Made by a program: the position numbers and the translations under genes
DNA from: Malurus cyaneus samueli
Taxonomy: Eukaryota > Chordata > Aves > Passeriformes > Maluridae
DNA length: 64,000 nt
NCBI GenBank assembly: GCA_009741485.1
Contig: CM019214.1
Location: forward strand, 56,772,894 to 56,836,893
Reading direction: 5' to 3'
The notes under the pieces: generated by a model
The model's database searches: none
What the model saw: the letters and a program-made list of their open reading frames with translations, nothing else
Told to the model about the DNA's origin: nothing
In this document: piece by piece, positions 50,801 to 60,987 of the stretch
Position numbering within the stretch: the stretch's first letter is position 1
Layout of the letters: each line of letters opens with the position of its first letter

Positions 50801-51698
50801 GGATTAGAAGATACTTCACATTATTTAGCACAGGTTTTGTTCTCCCTTATGCTTCCACAGAGACCACAAATGCCATGAATAATACAGATGCTAGATTTGG
50901 CATTTCAAAGCATTTTGTCCCTGGTTTTTGTTAGCTGGGGGTCTCATGTTGTTTTACATAAGCAGCTCAGGTGACACAGTAAAAGACAAAGAGTATGAAT
51001 TAATTAATTGTACTACTCCTCCAGACTTAAATTACAAATGACACTGAAGAGACAGAAAATACCTATGTGAAAGGAGAATCTTAATTGTGACCTAGTTGGC
51101 TTTATTAGAGTTAATTAGGTCAGTGGAGTTGGCCTAATTTTTTAATTAATAAATTGATTCCAAAGGAACACATGAAAATATTGCCAGACTTTCATAATTG
51201 AGGGAGGGTAATTATATTGCACAGATTACAAAAACAGGTTTTTAACCACTCATTTTCCATTCAAATAACTTGATTATTACATAACAGTTTTAAACTATGC
51301 TATACTGTACCTATAGTGTAGGTGGCACTTCTTACAAAGTTTAGACAAATATAAACTAGAAAGTATGCATTTTTTTCTCTCCAAAATTCTGTAGTCTGTT
51401 CTATTTGGGAAAAGTTTATAACCTTTTTTTTTCAATTAATTTTCTATATATTTCTAAATAGAAAATATGGATCATTTTAACAACCTGAAGACATCAAAAT
51501 AGTGGGTAAATTTCCTAGAAGCTTTTTTCTAACAGTGTCTTTCAATTTGTACGGTTTTTCTTTACATTCACTTTCTCTGGTCTTACTTCATAATTTTCAT
51601 TTTTTTTAATGCCTTAGAGAAGATTAAGAATTCTTAATAATTAGAGGAAATTTTAATTGGTTTTAAATATTATAAATAAATCAGCAAAAAAAAAAATA
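47846..51698. other. Unique AT-rich sequence, no gene seen
   Basis: About 3.85 kb with no recognised repeat or exon. Contains a 13-base tandem duplication 'acaattacttgtg' at 49141-49166. Confidence 0.42.
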
Positions 51699-51885
51699 AC
51701 AGTCTGTCATACCATTTGAAAATTAGTTGTAAAAAAAATTAACATAAGGAAAAAGCGTTTGATAACATGGATGAGACTGGTGGTATTATACCCTACTATC
51801 AGATTAAATTCTTTAGAGGAAATTTTGAAAAATAAGAATGGCTGAATAATCAGAAATCACATTTTATTAGCAATAGATCTGAAAC
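51699..51885 (+). repeat. Left arm of the inverted repeat
   Basis: Starts acagtctgtcataccattt and ends at atctgaaac. It pairs with the right arm over its full length. Differences from the right arm cluster in two spots, near 51769-51776 and 51789-51798. Confidence 0.93.
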
Positions 51886-52403
51886 CAATTCTTTCCTGTC
51901 TTTGACTGGGTCATCACTGCTTAGTCTGGTAAGATCCATTGCAATTTCTCACCCAGCATGTAAAATATGACAGTTTATTATGTGGTCTTCCTGCACAGAA
52001 GAAACTATATAATTCTGTTTCTACATTACATTATACAGGCTCATAATCTGGGAACTTCATATCTATGGGCTTTTGAGCTTGATCCCTCAAATCCCATGAC
52101 ACAGAACTTTAAATTCTGGAATTTTATGAAATACAAAACCTACTACTTAGATACGTACAAATTTAATGTTAGCTGGTATTGAATGTAAATATAAATTAAA
52201 TTCAATTCAATGCTATTTAGAAATATCTAATTTATGTATGTCCTAAATTTGCCTGGAACCTTACCTCTGGAGAAATAATTATCTTCAGAAAGCTAAAAGA
52301 CTTGTTCCTGACAATATTTTTTCAAGACAAACATAGTCCAGAAATCAGGAATTCTAAATAAATGAGAAATCAGAAATCTAAATTCTAAATTAACTTGTAC
52401 TTT

Positions 52404-52589
52404 GTTTCAGATCTATTGCTGATAAAATGTGATTTCTCATTATTCATCCATTCCTATTTTTCAAAATTTCCTCTAAAGAATTTAATCTGACAATATGATA
52501 TAATACCACCAGTGTCCTTCATGTTATCAAACGCTTTTTCCTTATGTTAGTTTTTTTGCAACTAATTTTCAAATGGTATGACAGACTGT
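52404..52589 (-). repeat. Right arm of the inverted repeat
   Basis: Reverse complement of the left arm, starting gtttcagatctattgctg and ending gacagactgt before TA. Shared cores include 'ccatttgaaaattagttg', 'aaggaaaaagcgtttgat' and 'aattctttagaggaaatttt' read in left-arm sense. Confidence 0.93.
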
Positions 52590-52739
52590 TATTATGATTA
52601 TTATTGCCAACAACTAATATTACTGCAAGTATGAGTTCCTGGACATAGGTTCACCAAATTTTAAAATTTACCTTTGAATATAAGATTACAAAGAGACAAT
52701 AACAGCAATCGAACCAAATTAGGGCCTTTTTTTGTTTGG

Positions 52740-52760
52740 TTTTTTTTTTTTTTTTTTTTT
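52740..52760. repeat. T21 homopolymer
   Basis: Twenty-one consecutive T residues about 150 bases to the right of the inverted-repeat element, preceded by another T7 (52728-52734 region). Simple repeat. Confidence 0.9.
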
Positions 52761-53518
52761 ACTTTTAAAATATGAAATGATAATATAGGTTTAGCAATGT
52801 TGATGCTAACCTAAGGTCTTTTGGTATCTTAATAATTTTAATTCTTCACTAATATTTCCTGAGTTAGGGAAATACTTGGATATTAATTTGGGACCCTGAA
52901 AAACCAACAATTTCCAGGATCAGAGCATGCTCTAGTCTGTTTCCATAAATGCCTTTTCACTTCTTCAGATTATCCTCCTGACATTCAAAAGTGTCACTGA
53001 TAAATCCTCTTTTATTTGGAGACAACAAAGTTCCAAAGTTCTTCCACATGGTGTATCAGCTCACACTTTATGAAAACTAAGGAGAATATTTGCAATAATC
53101 TTGATAAGAACAAGAACTTCCGCTTACCTGCCTGCATATACTGAACTAGTCAAATCTGACTACTAGAAAGAAACTGAACAGGAGATAATTATGATGTATT
53201 AAGGGTCTGTCATATAGAATACTAACAAGAAAAGGAAGCCAGAGTTATTATGAGGCAATAATGGGCAATTTTTGATGGGAAAAAGTCTCACAAATTAGCC
53301 AAAGTTTTTATTCCCAATCATAAACCAAGTCTCCAGACACTTGCAGTAGCTGACCCAATAAAAAGGTCATTAAGTTGTAGCGCATGTTGGGAAAGAGACA
53401 GACAGATCACAAAAGCAACAGTCTTGTTTCTAGATAGTTGTGGGGTTAATTGGCATGGGGAAAGTTTAAAAATTATACGAAAAAAATAATTAGTATTCAT
53501 AGATGGTGAAGTTTGGGG

Positions 53519-53550
53519 TTTTTTTTTCCTTCTTCTTTTTTCTTTCTTTT
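53519..53550. repeat. Polypyrimidine tract
   Basis: A T/C-only stretch (T-runs broken by single or double C) directly beyond the stop codon end of the minus-strand frame at 53549-53926. Confidence 0.85.
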
Positions 53551-53926
53551 ATATTCCATGAATCTTTGGTGAACCAGTAAATTGGATTTTGTTTTCAAGG
53601 GTAGAGCTTTTGCCATTCACAATCAAACTAATGTCAGTGTGAAGGATTTCACCAATGTCAAGCTCTGCTCTGCCAGTGGTTTTAGTATGATTAGGAAATA
53701 TAGGATCAGTACAGAGATCCAACCTGCCACTTCTGAAATGGTGTAGTGCTATCCCAAAAGGAATAGTGAGATAAACCTTTCCTAAAGGAATGTACAACTT
53801 TAGAGTTGCTCTGAAGTATCTGTAGGAGAACTGAAATATGCTAATGGTAATGAAATGTGCTAATGGTAATTTCCTTTCTGGCATCACCTCAAAGAGTACA
53901 TTTGTCCCTGCCATGCTGAACAGCAA
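53549..53926 (-). other. Uninterrupted 125-codon frame of unknown nature
   Basis: A minus-strand frame from an ATG at 53926 to a stop at 53549. It stands out because surrounding AT-rich DNA rarely stays open this long and because it is not inside any repeat I recognise. The predicted protein has mixed composition with no signal peptide, clear membrane segment or motif I can name. A 19-base tandem duplication at 53832-53869 falls inside it, and since 19 is not a multiple of three it shifts the frame relative to any ancestor with one copy. A second 70-codon frame (53889-54101) overlaps its upstream end in another frame. It may be chance, an old pseudogene, or part of an undescribed repeat. I do not claim a gene. 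Confidence 0.25.
53832..53869. repeat. 19-base tandem duplication
   Basis: Adjacent copies tgaaatatgctaatggtaa and tgaaatgtgctaatggtaa differ at one position. The near identity suggests it is fairly recent compared with the decayed retroelements nearby. Confidence 0.92.
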
Positions 53927-54272
53927 ATTCCAAAATGCTGCTTTTCTGTCCTTGACAAAAAGCTCTGCCTTGAGCCAGTTTGCTGAACAATGGACCTAGG
54001 AGATCAGCAGCAATAAGAAGCTTAAAAACAACAGTAAGGAACTGAGTATCTTTTTGTGCTGTTCTTTGACTCTTTTCATGTCCCTTTGACAGGATGCACA
54101 TGTTTTAAAAATAGACAGATAATTTTGAAATCATGCAAAGGCTCCAGCCGACTTAGGCAACAAAGAAATCTCTCTCACCAGTGAGAACGTGAGCCTCTTG
54201 ATTCACAATGGAGAACAATGGAGTTGTCCTCTAACCAAAATTTTTACTATTCCAATGACAAGACAATTTAAA

Positions 54273-54285
54273 ACACACACACACA
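54273..54285. repeat. Short (AC)n microsatellite
   Basis: About six AC units in a row. Too short to be strongly variable. Confidence 0.85.
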
Positions 54286-54377
54286 TCTACATAAAAGTTC
54301 TAATTACTGTATTTGTCAACAAATAGTAAAAAAATCTTTATCTAAAATACACAGAATCAAGCAAATAAACACCACCA

Positions 54378-54387
54378 CCCCCCCCCC
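54378..54387. repeat. C10 homopolymer
   Basis: Ten C residues following accaccacc. Such runs are uncommon in this AT-rich setting and may be an assembly weak point. Confidence 0.85.
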
Positions 54388-54644
54388 AAAACAATAACAG
54401 TAAAACCCCAAACAAAAATCACTGCTGTTTTTAAAGAGAAACTACAGGCCTTTATGCTAGTTGTTACTTACTCGAGCATTCTTTTTGTACTTTGCAGAGT
54501 AAAAATTATTAAGGATTACCTTATTCATGGAACAATATATACCACAAATGAAACATCAAAAGAATAGCCCACTGTAGCAGATCACATTGTAATGCTTGCA
54601 AATACATTGCTACAGTCTAAGATTTTTGTACCTATATCTTCATT

Positions 54645-54730
54645 TTACAGGCAAGGTTGATAATGACTGTGCATATAATATATTTTATTTGGATTTGTAG
54701 CAAGCCTTTGATCAAATTTTACATGACAGG
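54645..54730 (+). pseudogene. Possible old CR1 reverse-transcriptase scrap
   Basis: In one plus-strand frame the sequence reads 'YLDL', a stop, then 'QAFDQILHD' (about 54680-54722). This resembles the YLDFSKAFDTVPHD block that begins the RT catalytic core in CR1 and related non-LTR elements, including the first catalytic aspartate of that motif. Upstream 'aggcaaggttgataatga' resembles the matching CR1 'gacaaggtggtggatga'. Only about 85 bases align by eye, so this could be coincidence. It would be older than the other CR1 copies. Confidence 0.38.
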
Positions 54731-55784
54731 CCTCAGCTTAAAACTACAAGCTTCAGAGATCCAGATTAAGACACAGAAAAAGGAAAAAGAGCTAGTTAGG
54801 AAATAGACTAGTGATTGTGTGGTGGGGAGAAAAAAAAAAAAAAAAACAAAATTACAGTGGTTTTTTGTGGGTCAGTGTTCACATCTTAAAGTGTTAAGCT
54901 TTGCAGAATGTGTGAGGTAGCAACACCCAGCTAACTGCCTGTAAATGCAAGGATGACACAGAATGAATAGAGGTGGATGGCACAACCCACAATGGGGTCA
55001 AGGGCATGAGGGAAGCTGGGGTACATCACCTTCAGGAAGCACAGATGCCTGCTCTCAGGGGTAATTTGGGTGGTACAGGGCCACTGCTACACACAGGGGT
55101 GACAGTCAGCACAGTGGATAGTCTTAGTTTTTGACTGAACCCCAGATTCCCTCTATGAAAAACTGTCACCTCCATATGTGCTCTAAATTTTTGCTTTCAT
55201 GCTCACTTTCTCATGACCTGCATCATTCCCACCACCTCTAGTGGTGTCACCTATGCTCTGCTGTGGGGTAAGGAGGGAGATAAGCACACATCACATTACT
55301 AAATTCTCTCAGTGGGAATACCCTTCAGTGACCTGGAAAAAAAATGTTTAGTTTATGACACAGAAATCAAAATGATGTCAAAATTTACAACCTTTAAAAT
55401 TGTTTATAATTGTTCTACAGAAGTAAAACATTCTGAATTTCTCACTTATGTGCATTGCTTCAATGCAAATTGAGTTAATAAATCCAAGTGTAGAAATAAA
55501 AATAAAAGTAAACCTATTTTAAAGAGGTTTTGATTTCACTGATTTCATTTTGGCATACCTACTTCTTAGGAAGAAAAAATTCTAGTCTATTATTTATGTG
55601 CTTAAACATTGATCAAAGAGCAACTTAAGCTTAAAAATTTGTTCTGTACCTCCTATGTACACTGTATACTGAATGTTTGTAATCTTTTTCCCAATAGCAC
55701 TCTTGAAAACTTTCTTTCCAATATCAGGACATTCCTCCATTACTTTCCTGAAACTAACTGGTACAAACCGAATATAATAGAAAT
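54731..55784. other. Unassigned sequence, partly G+C-richer
   Basis: Includes an A17 tract at 54830-54846, then about 450 bases (54860-55320) with noticeably more G+C than the flanks. This patch has the texture of an old LTR or other repeat, but I match it to no family and find no convincing ends. The remainder is AT-rich and featureless. Confidence 0.35.
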
Positions 55785-56295
55785 TCTTAGGTTAGAAAAC
55801 ACTCTTAAGATCATTGAGTTCAACCATAAACCTAAAACTATGAAATTCACCACTAAACCACGTTCTCAAGAAACACATCCACACATCTTTTAAATACCTT
55901 TAGTGATGGTGACTCCACCACTTACCTAGGCAGCCCATTTCACTGCTTGACACCCCTTTCAATAAAGAATTATTTTCTAGTATCCAATCTAAACCTTCCA
56001 TGGAGCAACTGAAGACCCTTTCCTCTTGTCCTTTTGTTTGGTGTTTGTGAGAGGAGACCAATCCCCACCTCACTACAACCTCCTTTCACACAACATTAGG
56101 AGGATTATGGTCTTCAGTGATCCTCCTCTTTTCCAGGCTAAATAAAGCCAGCTTTCTCAGCTGCTCTTCCTTGTTCTCAGACCCTTCATAAGCTTTATTG
56201 TCCTTCTCTGGACATGCTCCTGCCCTTCAATGACTTTCTGTAGTGAGGGACCCAAAACTGAACACAGGATTTGAGGTGTGGCTCACATTGACAGG
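55785..56295 (-). mobile_element. CR1 LINE fragment (antisense), about 510 bp
   Basis: CR1 3' region in reverse complement: 'ttcttaggttagaaaacact', 'aagatcattgagttcaacca', 'atggtgactccaccactta', 'taggcagcccatttcactgc', 'ggagaccaatccccacctca', 'actacaacctcctttcac', 'ttttccaggctaaataaagc', 'ctggacatgctcctgccctt', 'agtgagggacccaaaactga'. Same subfamily as the copy at 41003-41970 but shorter and without the RT core. Coding is broken. Confidence 0.92.
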
Positions 56296-56609
56296 TAGGT
56301 TTAGTACCTTCAGAGTGCTTTATTTAGTTTATTATTTTTTAATAATTGTATTTTTTTAAGAAAGCATGGTAATATTATTTAAATTTCCAGCCCAACTAAT
56401 TAATAAACACAGGGGTAAAGACTGGCTACAAATCTTCATAGGTATCTAACAACTTGTTAAATAAAAATATGCACATATGTAGTTCATGCAAAATGATTCT
56501 TGCCCAGCCAAAATAATGCACAATCTGCTGCCTACAGATAGCTTGCTCATTCATAGCAAGCCTTAAAACATCAAAAATCCCCAAACTAACATCTGTACCA
56601 CGGTATTCT
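56296..56609. other. Short AT-rich gap between CR1 and LTR
   Basis: Nothing recognised. It could include a decayed left end of the adjacent LTR, though the expected TTTATT-type block is not evident here. Confidence 0.35.
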
Positions 56610-57326
56610 TTCTTCTCAATCTCAGATTCGCTCCTTCCTTCCCGTGTCCTCTTCCCTACCCTAGAAGGGTTCATGGGGATGGAAAATGGAGGTTATGGTC
56701 AGTTCACAGTACTACTGCTCCATGCAGTTCCCATGCTCCAGAGTGCTTGAACCTCTCCAGTGCTTCACAAACTCCTCCACAGTGGGTCCTTTCTCTGGAG
56801 TGCAGGCTTTCAGGAACAAACTGCTCCAGCCCAGGCTCCCCAAGGGCCAGGGCTCCTGCCAACACACTTCTTGCATGGGCTCCTTTCTGTGGGCCACAGC
56901 TTCTGCCAGGATCCTGCTCCAGTGTGGAGCTCTCCACAGGCTGCAGGTGGAATTCTGCTCCACCATAGATGTCCACGGGCTGCAGTGAGACAGCCTGTCT
57001 CATTACAGTCTTCACCACAGACTGCGGGAGAGCATCTTCTCCAGCACCTGGAGCACCTCCCCTACCTTCTCTCATTTTGATGCCTGCAGATTAATCATCT
57101 CTGTTTTTTGCTCATTCCCCTTTATGCTCTGCCCTTTCTAAAACGTGTTTTCCCCAAGGTACCACCCCCTTGGTGGTGGAGCTCAGCTGTGCCTTGGGAC
57201 GGGTCATTTGGGGAGCGGTCTGGAAGCACCTGTGCCTCCCTGCAATCCCTGAAATGCAGCACCTGGAGACCTCCACCGGTGCCCATTTATTACTTGTGCA
57301 GAGCACATGGGCATAATAATCCCACA
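56610..57326 (-). mobile_element. ERVL-like LTR, copy 3, related family (antisense)
   Basis: Related to the copies at 86-903 and 16032-16987: 'gaaaatggaggttatggtca', repeated 'ctgctccag..' units near 56820-56940, 'ggctgcaggtggaattctgc', 'gtccacgggctgcag', 'cagtcttcaccacagactgc', 'cctggagcacctcccc'. The right part (57110-57326) differs from the other two and ends in 'aataatcccaca', i.e. TGTGGG on the minus strand. The left end, where the others carry AATAAA, looks truncated or diverged. The frames of 100 to 123 codons here on both strands are LTR sequence, not genes. No internal region is attached. Confidence 0.65.
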
Positions 57327-60300
57327 TAATCGAGAAACTTTATGTTAATTGTGTGCACAGATCATTTGTGTAATAAATGTGTGTGAAGTAAAGCTGTACT
57401 GTGCCTATGAGATAGATAAGGCTGGTCTTCTGAGTGTGTAAAATTCTCAAATACTTCATGGACCAGAATCTGAGGTAGGAAAAAGCATAAATGCTTCCTT
57501 TCTCTCCCAAGTTTTTCTTCTCAAAGTGCGTTCAGTGTCTCATCCTGAACACCATAAATAGTTTTCCTTATCATCAGGTGCTTACGATTTTGAATATTTA
57601 AACATTTTATTTTTTATCTTACGCATTATGTATGGTTATTCAAATTGTCATTGTTCTAATCCAAATGACATCACTTCATAGTGATGTTCATTCACCAGCT
57701 AACATTTCCCCTCTATACAATGAAAAATATTATTGTCATTTATTTTCATTCTTTCTATTTTCAGCACTGCTCATTGCTTATCAGTCATTTCTTGTGAAAA
57801 CTGATCATATTTAACAATTTAGTTTACTTTTTATTTTTTGTTGCTGTATATGTTCTTCGTGATTAATTATCAGCCAAAACTACCCTGTTCCCCTGCATTT
57901 CTTGAATGCCTCTGGGTAGGTCTCTCTCTGCCTTACAATACTTGCACTTTATGCAAAGAATATGTTACAGTTTCTCAGACAGAATATCTCAAATACTGCT
58001 GAGGTTAATTACTTTATGTATGTTTTCTTAGAAATTGTTTTTGATTATATCCATTTGGATTTCTTTTAATCACAGAGCAGATGCTTTCACCTCAGCATTT
58101 CCACACGATCAATGTCCTCAATGTTCCTAAAACTAAAGAAACAGCAATATACAGAATATGAAAATTAGTTCACTTAGACCCAGAGTCTGTGCTTGTGTAA
58201 TTGCACACAAACCTGAAGTGTTTTAATCATTCATTACATGGCTGACATTGCCCATTCTGCTTTAAAAAAAAAAAAAACATAAAAAGAAACTGCAGAATGC
58301 TTAATAGCACAGGCCACAGAACATTGTTCTATTTGTACACATACAATAATTAGAGAAAGAAATTTTTTAAAAGAAAAAACTCTGTGAGAACATTGTAAGA
58401 TATTTGATTAGACCTCTCCAACTCAGTAGGACAAATTCTAATTTTTTATCAAACCCAGCAGAAATTATTAAACCTATTAGGGAAGAAAAATAATTACAGT
58501 CACTAGCTACCTGAGCTTTTTGGACAGAACAACCCTGGGATATAATGTTAAAATTGCAGGGGTCAGAAAGAATTGAGAATGACTAAAAAAACAATAAAAA
58601 CAGACAAAAATGGAGAGAGGAGAAGGAAATAAGCAATTTAACCATCAGAGTAAATGTAATTCTGAGAAAGAACTACAAAAATTTTGGGGCATAATAAGTA
58701 AAGGAAACACTCCCCAGTTTCAGTAAGGTAGGAAATTTTCTCTTGTAATTTCATTTTTTCATCCTTTTGATCAAGTCTGTATTTTGCATGGGGTTTTGGA
58801 AACACAGATATTACCTAAAGGAAGTATTGGATCCTCTCAACATGTTCTCCTCCTAAATATAATAACCTACAACATCTCGAAGCTTTCAAAGGGACAGTGT
58901 TAGAATCAAAATATCAAAAATTCTGGTGATTATGGTTACTTATGATCCTGCAAAGCAATCACATGAGAAAACTGTTTTGCAGCCTTCATTTGGATTTTCA
59001 TTGGATGTCCTCTCCATACTTACCAATCTTAACTCAATAAGATTAACAATTTAAGTTTAACATTTATTAATGGACAGCAAATAAATAAATTTATTTATCT
59101 TTTCAGGGAGAGCTAAAAAAGAGGTCTGAAGTGTAGACACATGTAAACAGCAGAATGCATTTTAATTCAAATCTGTAGAAACTGAGGGAGAACTAAAGCC
59201 TCAAGTCAGAGCATAAGAAATTTTCAGAAATTTGTCCATCAATCTAAGCCTCTACACTGTGTCACTCTGTCTTGCTGTCAATCTTTAATCCCTGTGTTAC
59301 GGCAACCTCTGCATCATCTCCTCTAAATCCGTAGGAAAAGTATTTCTTTCCTTCACCTCAAGGGGCAGTGATGCATCTGTTCCCTGCTTTTCTGAGATAC
59401 CTATTATTGAGAAGAACTTCATTCTTACCTCAGAATCAGTCACTTGATCTCTTTCTTGGCATCTGTCACCCTGTCCTGAGCTGCAGGTGTCTCATCCTGG
59501 TGGGCAGGTGCTTAGGCAGAAAGCACCAAACTCTCCAAACATTTCCACATTATCCAGAATGCCGGAGTGTTGCTCTCTGTGGGCTTGCCCCATGATTTTT
59601 GAAGAAACAGTGCATGAACAAACCAGATCCATCCAGTAACAACAACACAATTCCATGTTTTCATGAATATATTTCTAGAAATAATGCTTGAAATTGAAGA
59701 TGTGAAAAGCATGAAAGAAACACTTCTGTCCATTTACTTCAGGAGATGTGGTTAGGCCACTGTGATCAAGGTATTTTGTGCTTTAGTTCATTAACAGTAC
59801 ATTACATTGAATTTTCCTTTTTTATACTTTCCCAATTTCCCTTTACACAAATTATAAAATCTTGAGGCTAATGATGGATATAGCACAGAACAATCATTAT
59901 TCACTGAACTCTGTTTCAGCAAAGAGGCTCCTATATGCAAACCCACGGAGAGTCATGGATGATGGGGAAAAATATAGAGGCAAAGCTATTTTGTTTTTCA
60001 TATTCAGCCTAATTACCAGTATATAATGAGGTGGCAGACTCACTGAGTACCAAGTGTACCTGCAGAGAACAGAGTCCATTTTCAAAATTTGTCTCAGTTT
60101 AGTGAAATTTATGAAGCTGAGAGCAAAATGACAGAAGTAATAGCTTTGAGAAGAGAAGCACAAGACTGGAATTCTTTTCCTTTTGAAAATATAATTATGA
60201 TAAGAAATATTTGAAAAATATTGAAATATTGAAAAATATCCAAGCCTGAATATTTTTTAAGTATGTGTTTAATAAATTTTTAAAAACCCAAACAAAACAA

Positions 60301-60830
60301 AACAACAGAAGACTTGATTCTGGTTACATGCTTCTCTTATGAATTTGTTGTTACACAATACTTGAATTCCCACCGATTAGGGAGGAAGCCTTGTTATGGA
60401 CAAAAGGAATGCATTGTATATGCAAAGCTGAGAACTGATTGTTAGTCTCATTAAAAACTCTTAGCAGTGTAATCAAAGAACCATTAGTCCAGTTGCATTG
60501 ATTTTAACATTTCTAGGTCAAATCAGGTGCAGGTAGAATGATGTATTCACAAGCTCTGTTGAATCCACTCCTCTCTTTGGCATTATGCTCAGCCTTCTAC
60601 TTTTCTGCATCCTGACAGTTCTTGGGTATTTTAGGTATCAAATCATCAGTATACCAATGATGACAGCAGTATGGTACTAGTAATAACGGTTTCTTCCTCA
60701 TCACTGTAAGATCCACCAAGGTTCATTTTTTTGCACATATATTATCAAATTCCATGTGCTCCTTTTACCTGCAAGTACACCATACATCTGAATTTACTGT
60801 ATGTGCTGTAATTTACATGTAATGGATATT
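57327..60830. other. Unique AT-rich sequence, no gene seen
   Basis: No recognised repeat family or exon. Includes A14 near 58263-58276 and a locally repetitive 'ttgaaaaatattgaaatatt' patch around 60206-60240. A slightly G+C-richer stretch at 59240-59640 is unassigned. Confidence 0.4.
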
Positions 60831-60835
60831 TCCTC

Positions 60836-60889
60836 TTTTTTTTTTTTTTTTCCCCCTATAACTGTTGTTTTGTTTTGTTTTTTTTTTTT
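60836..60889. repeat. T16 and T-rich tract
   Basis: A T16 run (60836-60851), then a short C5 and mixed spacer, then a T/G-rich tract ending in about ten T residues. Opposing frames across it encode poly-Phe or poly-Lys and are not genes. Confidence 0.85.
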
Positions 60890-60953
60890 CCACTCCAAGG
60901 TTGCATTCTTTGAGGACCAGTGGCTGAATAGTGGTGAGTGTCTTGAGGATGCT

Positions 60954-60987
60954 GGTGCCTGTTTTTCCCTAGTGCCTGTTTTTCCCA
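60954..60987. repeat. 17-base tandem duplication
   Basis: Copies ggtgcctgtttttccct and agtgcctgtttttccca lie head to tail, with 2 differences in 17. It lies in a small G+C-richer patch (60895-61060) that I cannot assign. Confidence 0.85.

Larger units (their letters stand above)
51699..52589. mobile_element. Inverted-repeat element with TA flanks (MITE-like or fold-back)
   Basis: The sequence 51695-51885 reappears as its reverse complement at 52404-52593. By hand alignment about 177 of 191 positions agree, near 93%, with one or two single-base gaps. The arms enclose a 518-base unique centre (51886-52403). The outermost element bases are 'acagtctgtcatacc' and its complement, and both ends abut TA (51697-51698 and 52590-52591), the target duplication of Tc1/mariner-type transposons. 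The centre has only a 71-codon frame (51967-52182) without DDE/DDD-type transposase features, so any element would be non-autonomous. Alternatives are a hairpin formed by template switching, or two independent inverted copies of one repeat. I do not recognise the family. Confidence 0.7.

Noticed and set aside
54947..54959. 13-base match to the U6 snRNA block 'gcaaggatgacac'
   Set aside because: The sequence on both sides does not follow U6, so this is probably coincidence rather than a U6 pseudogene.
56704..57075. 123-codon minus-strand frame
   Set aside because: It lies inside an ERVL-like LTR made of imperfect tandem units; LTR sequence rather than a host gene. Kept only as a finding about the LTR family.
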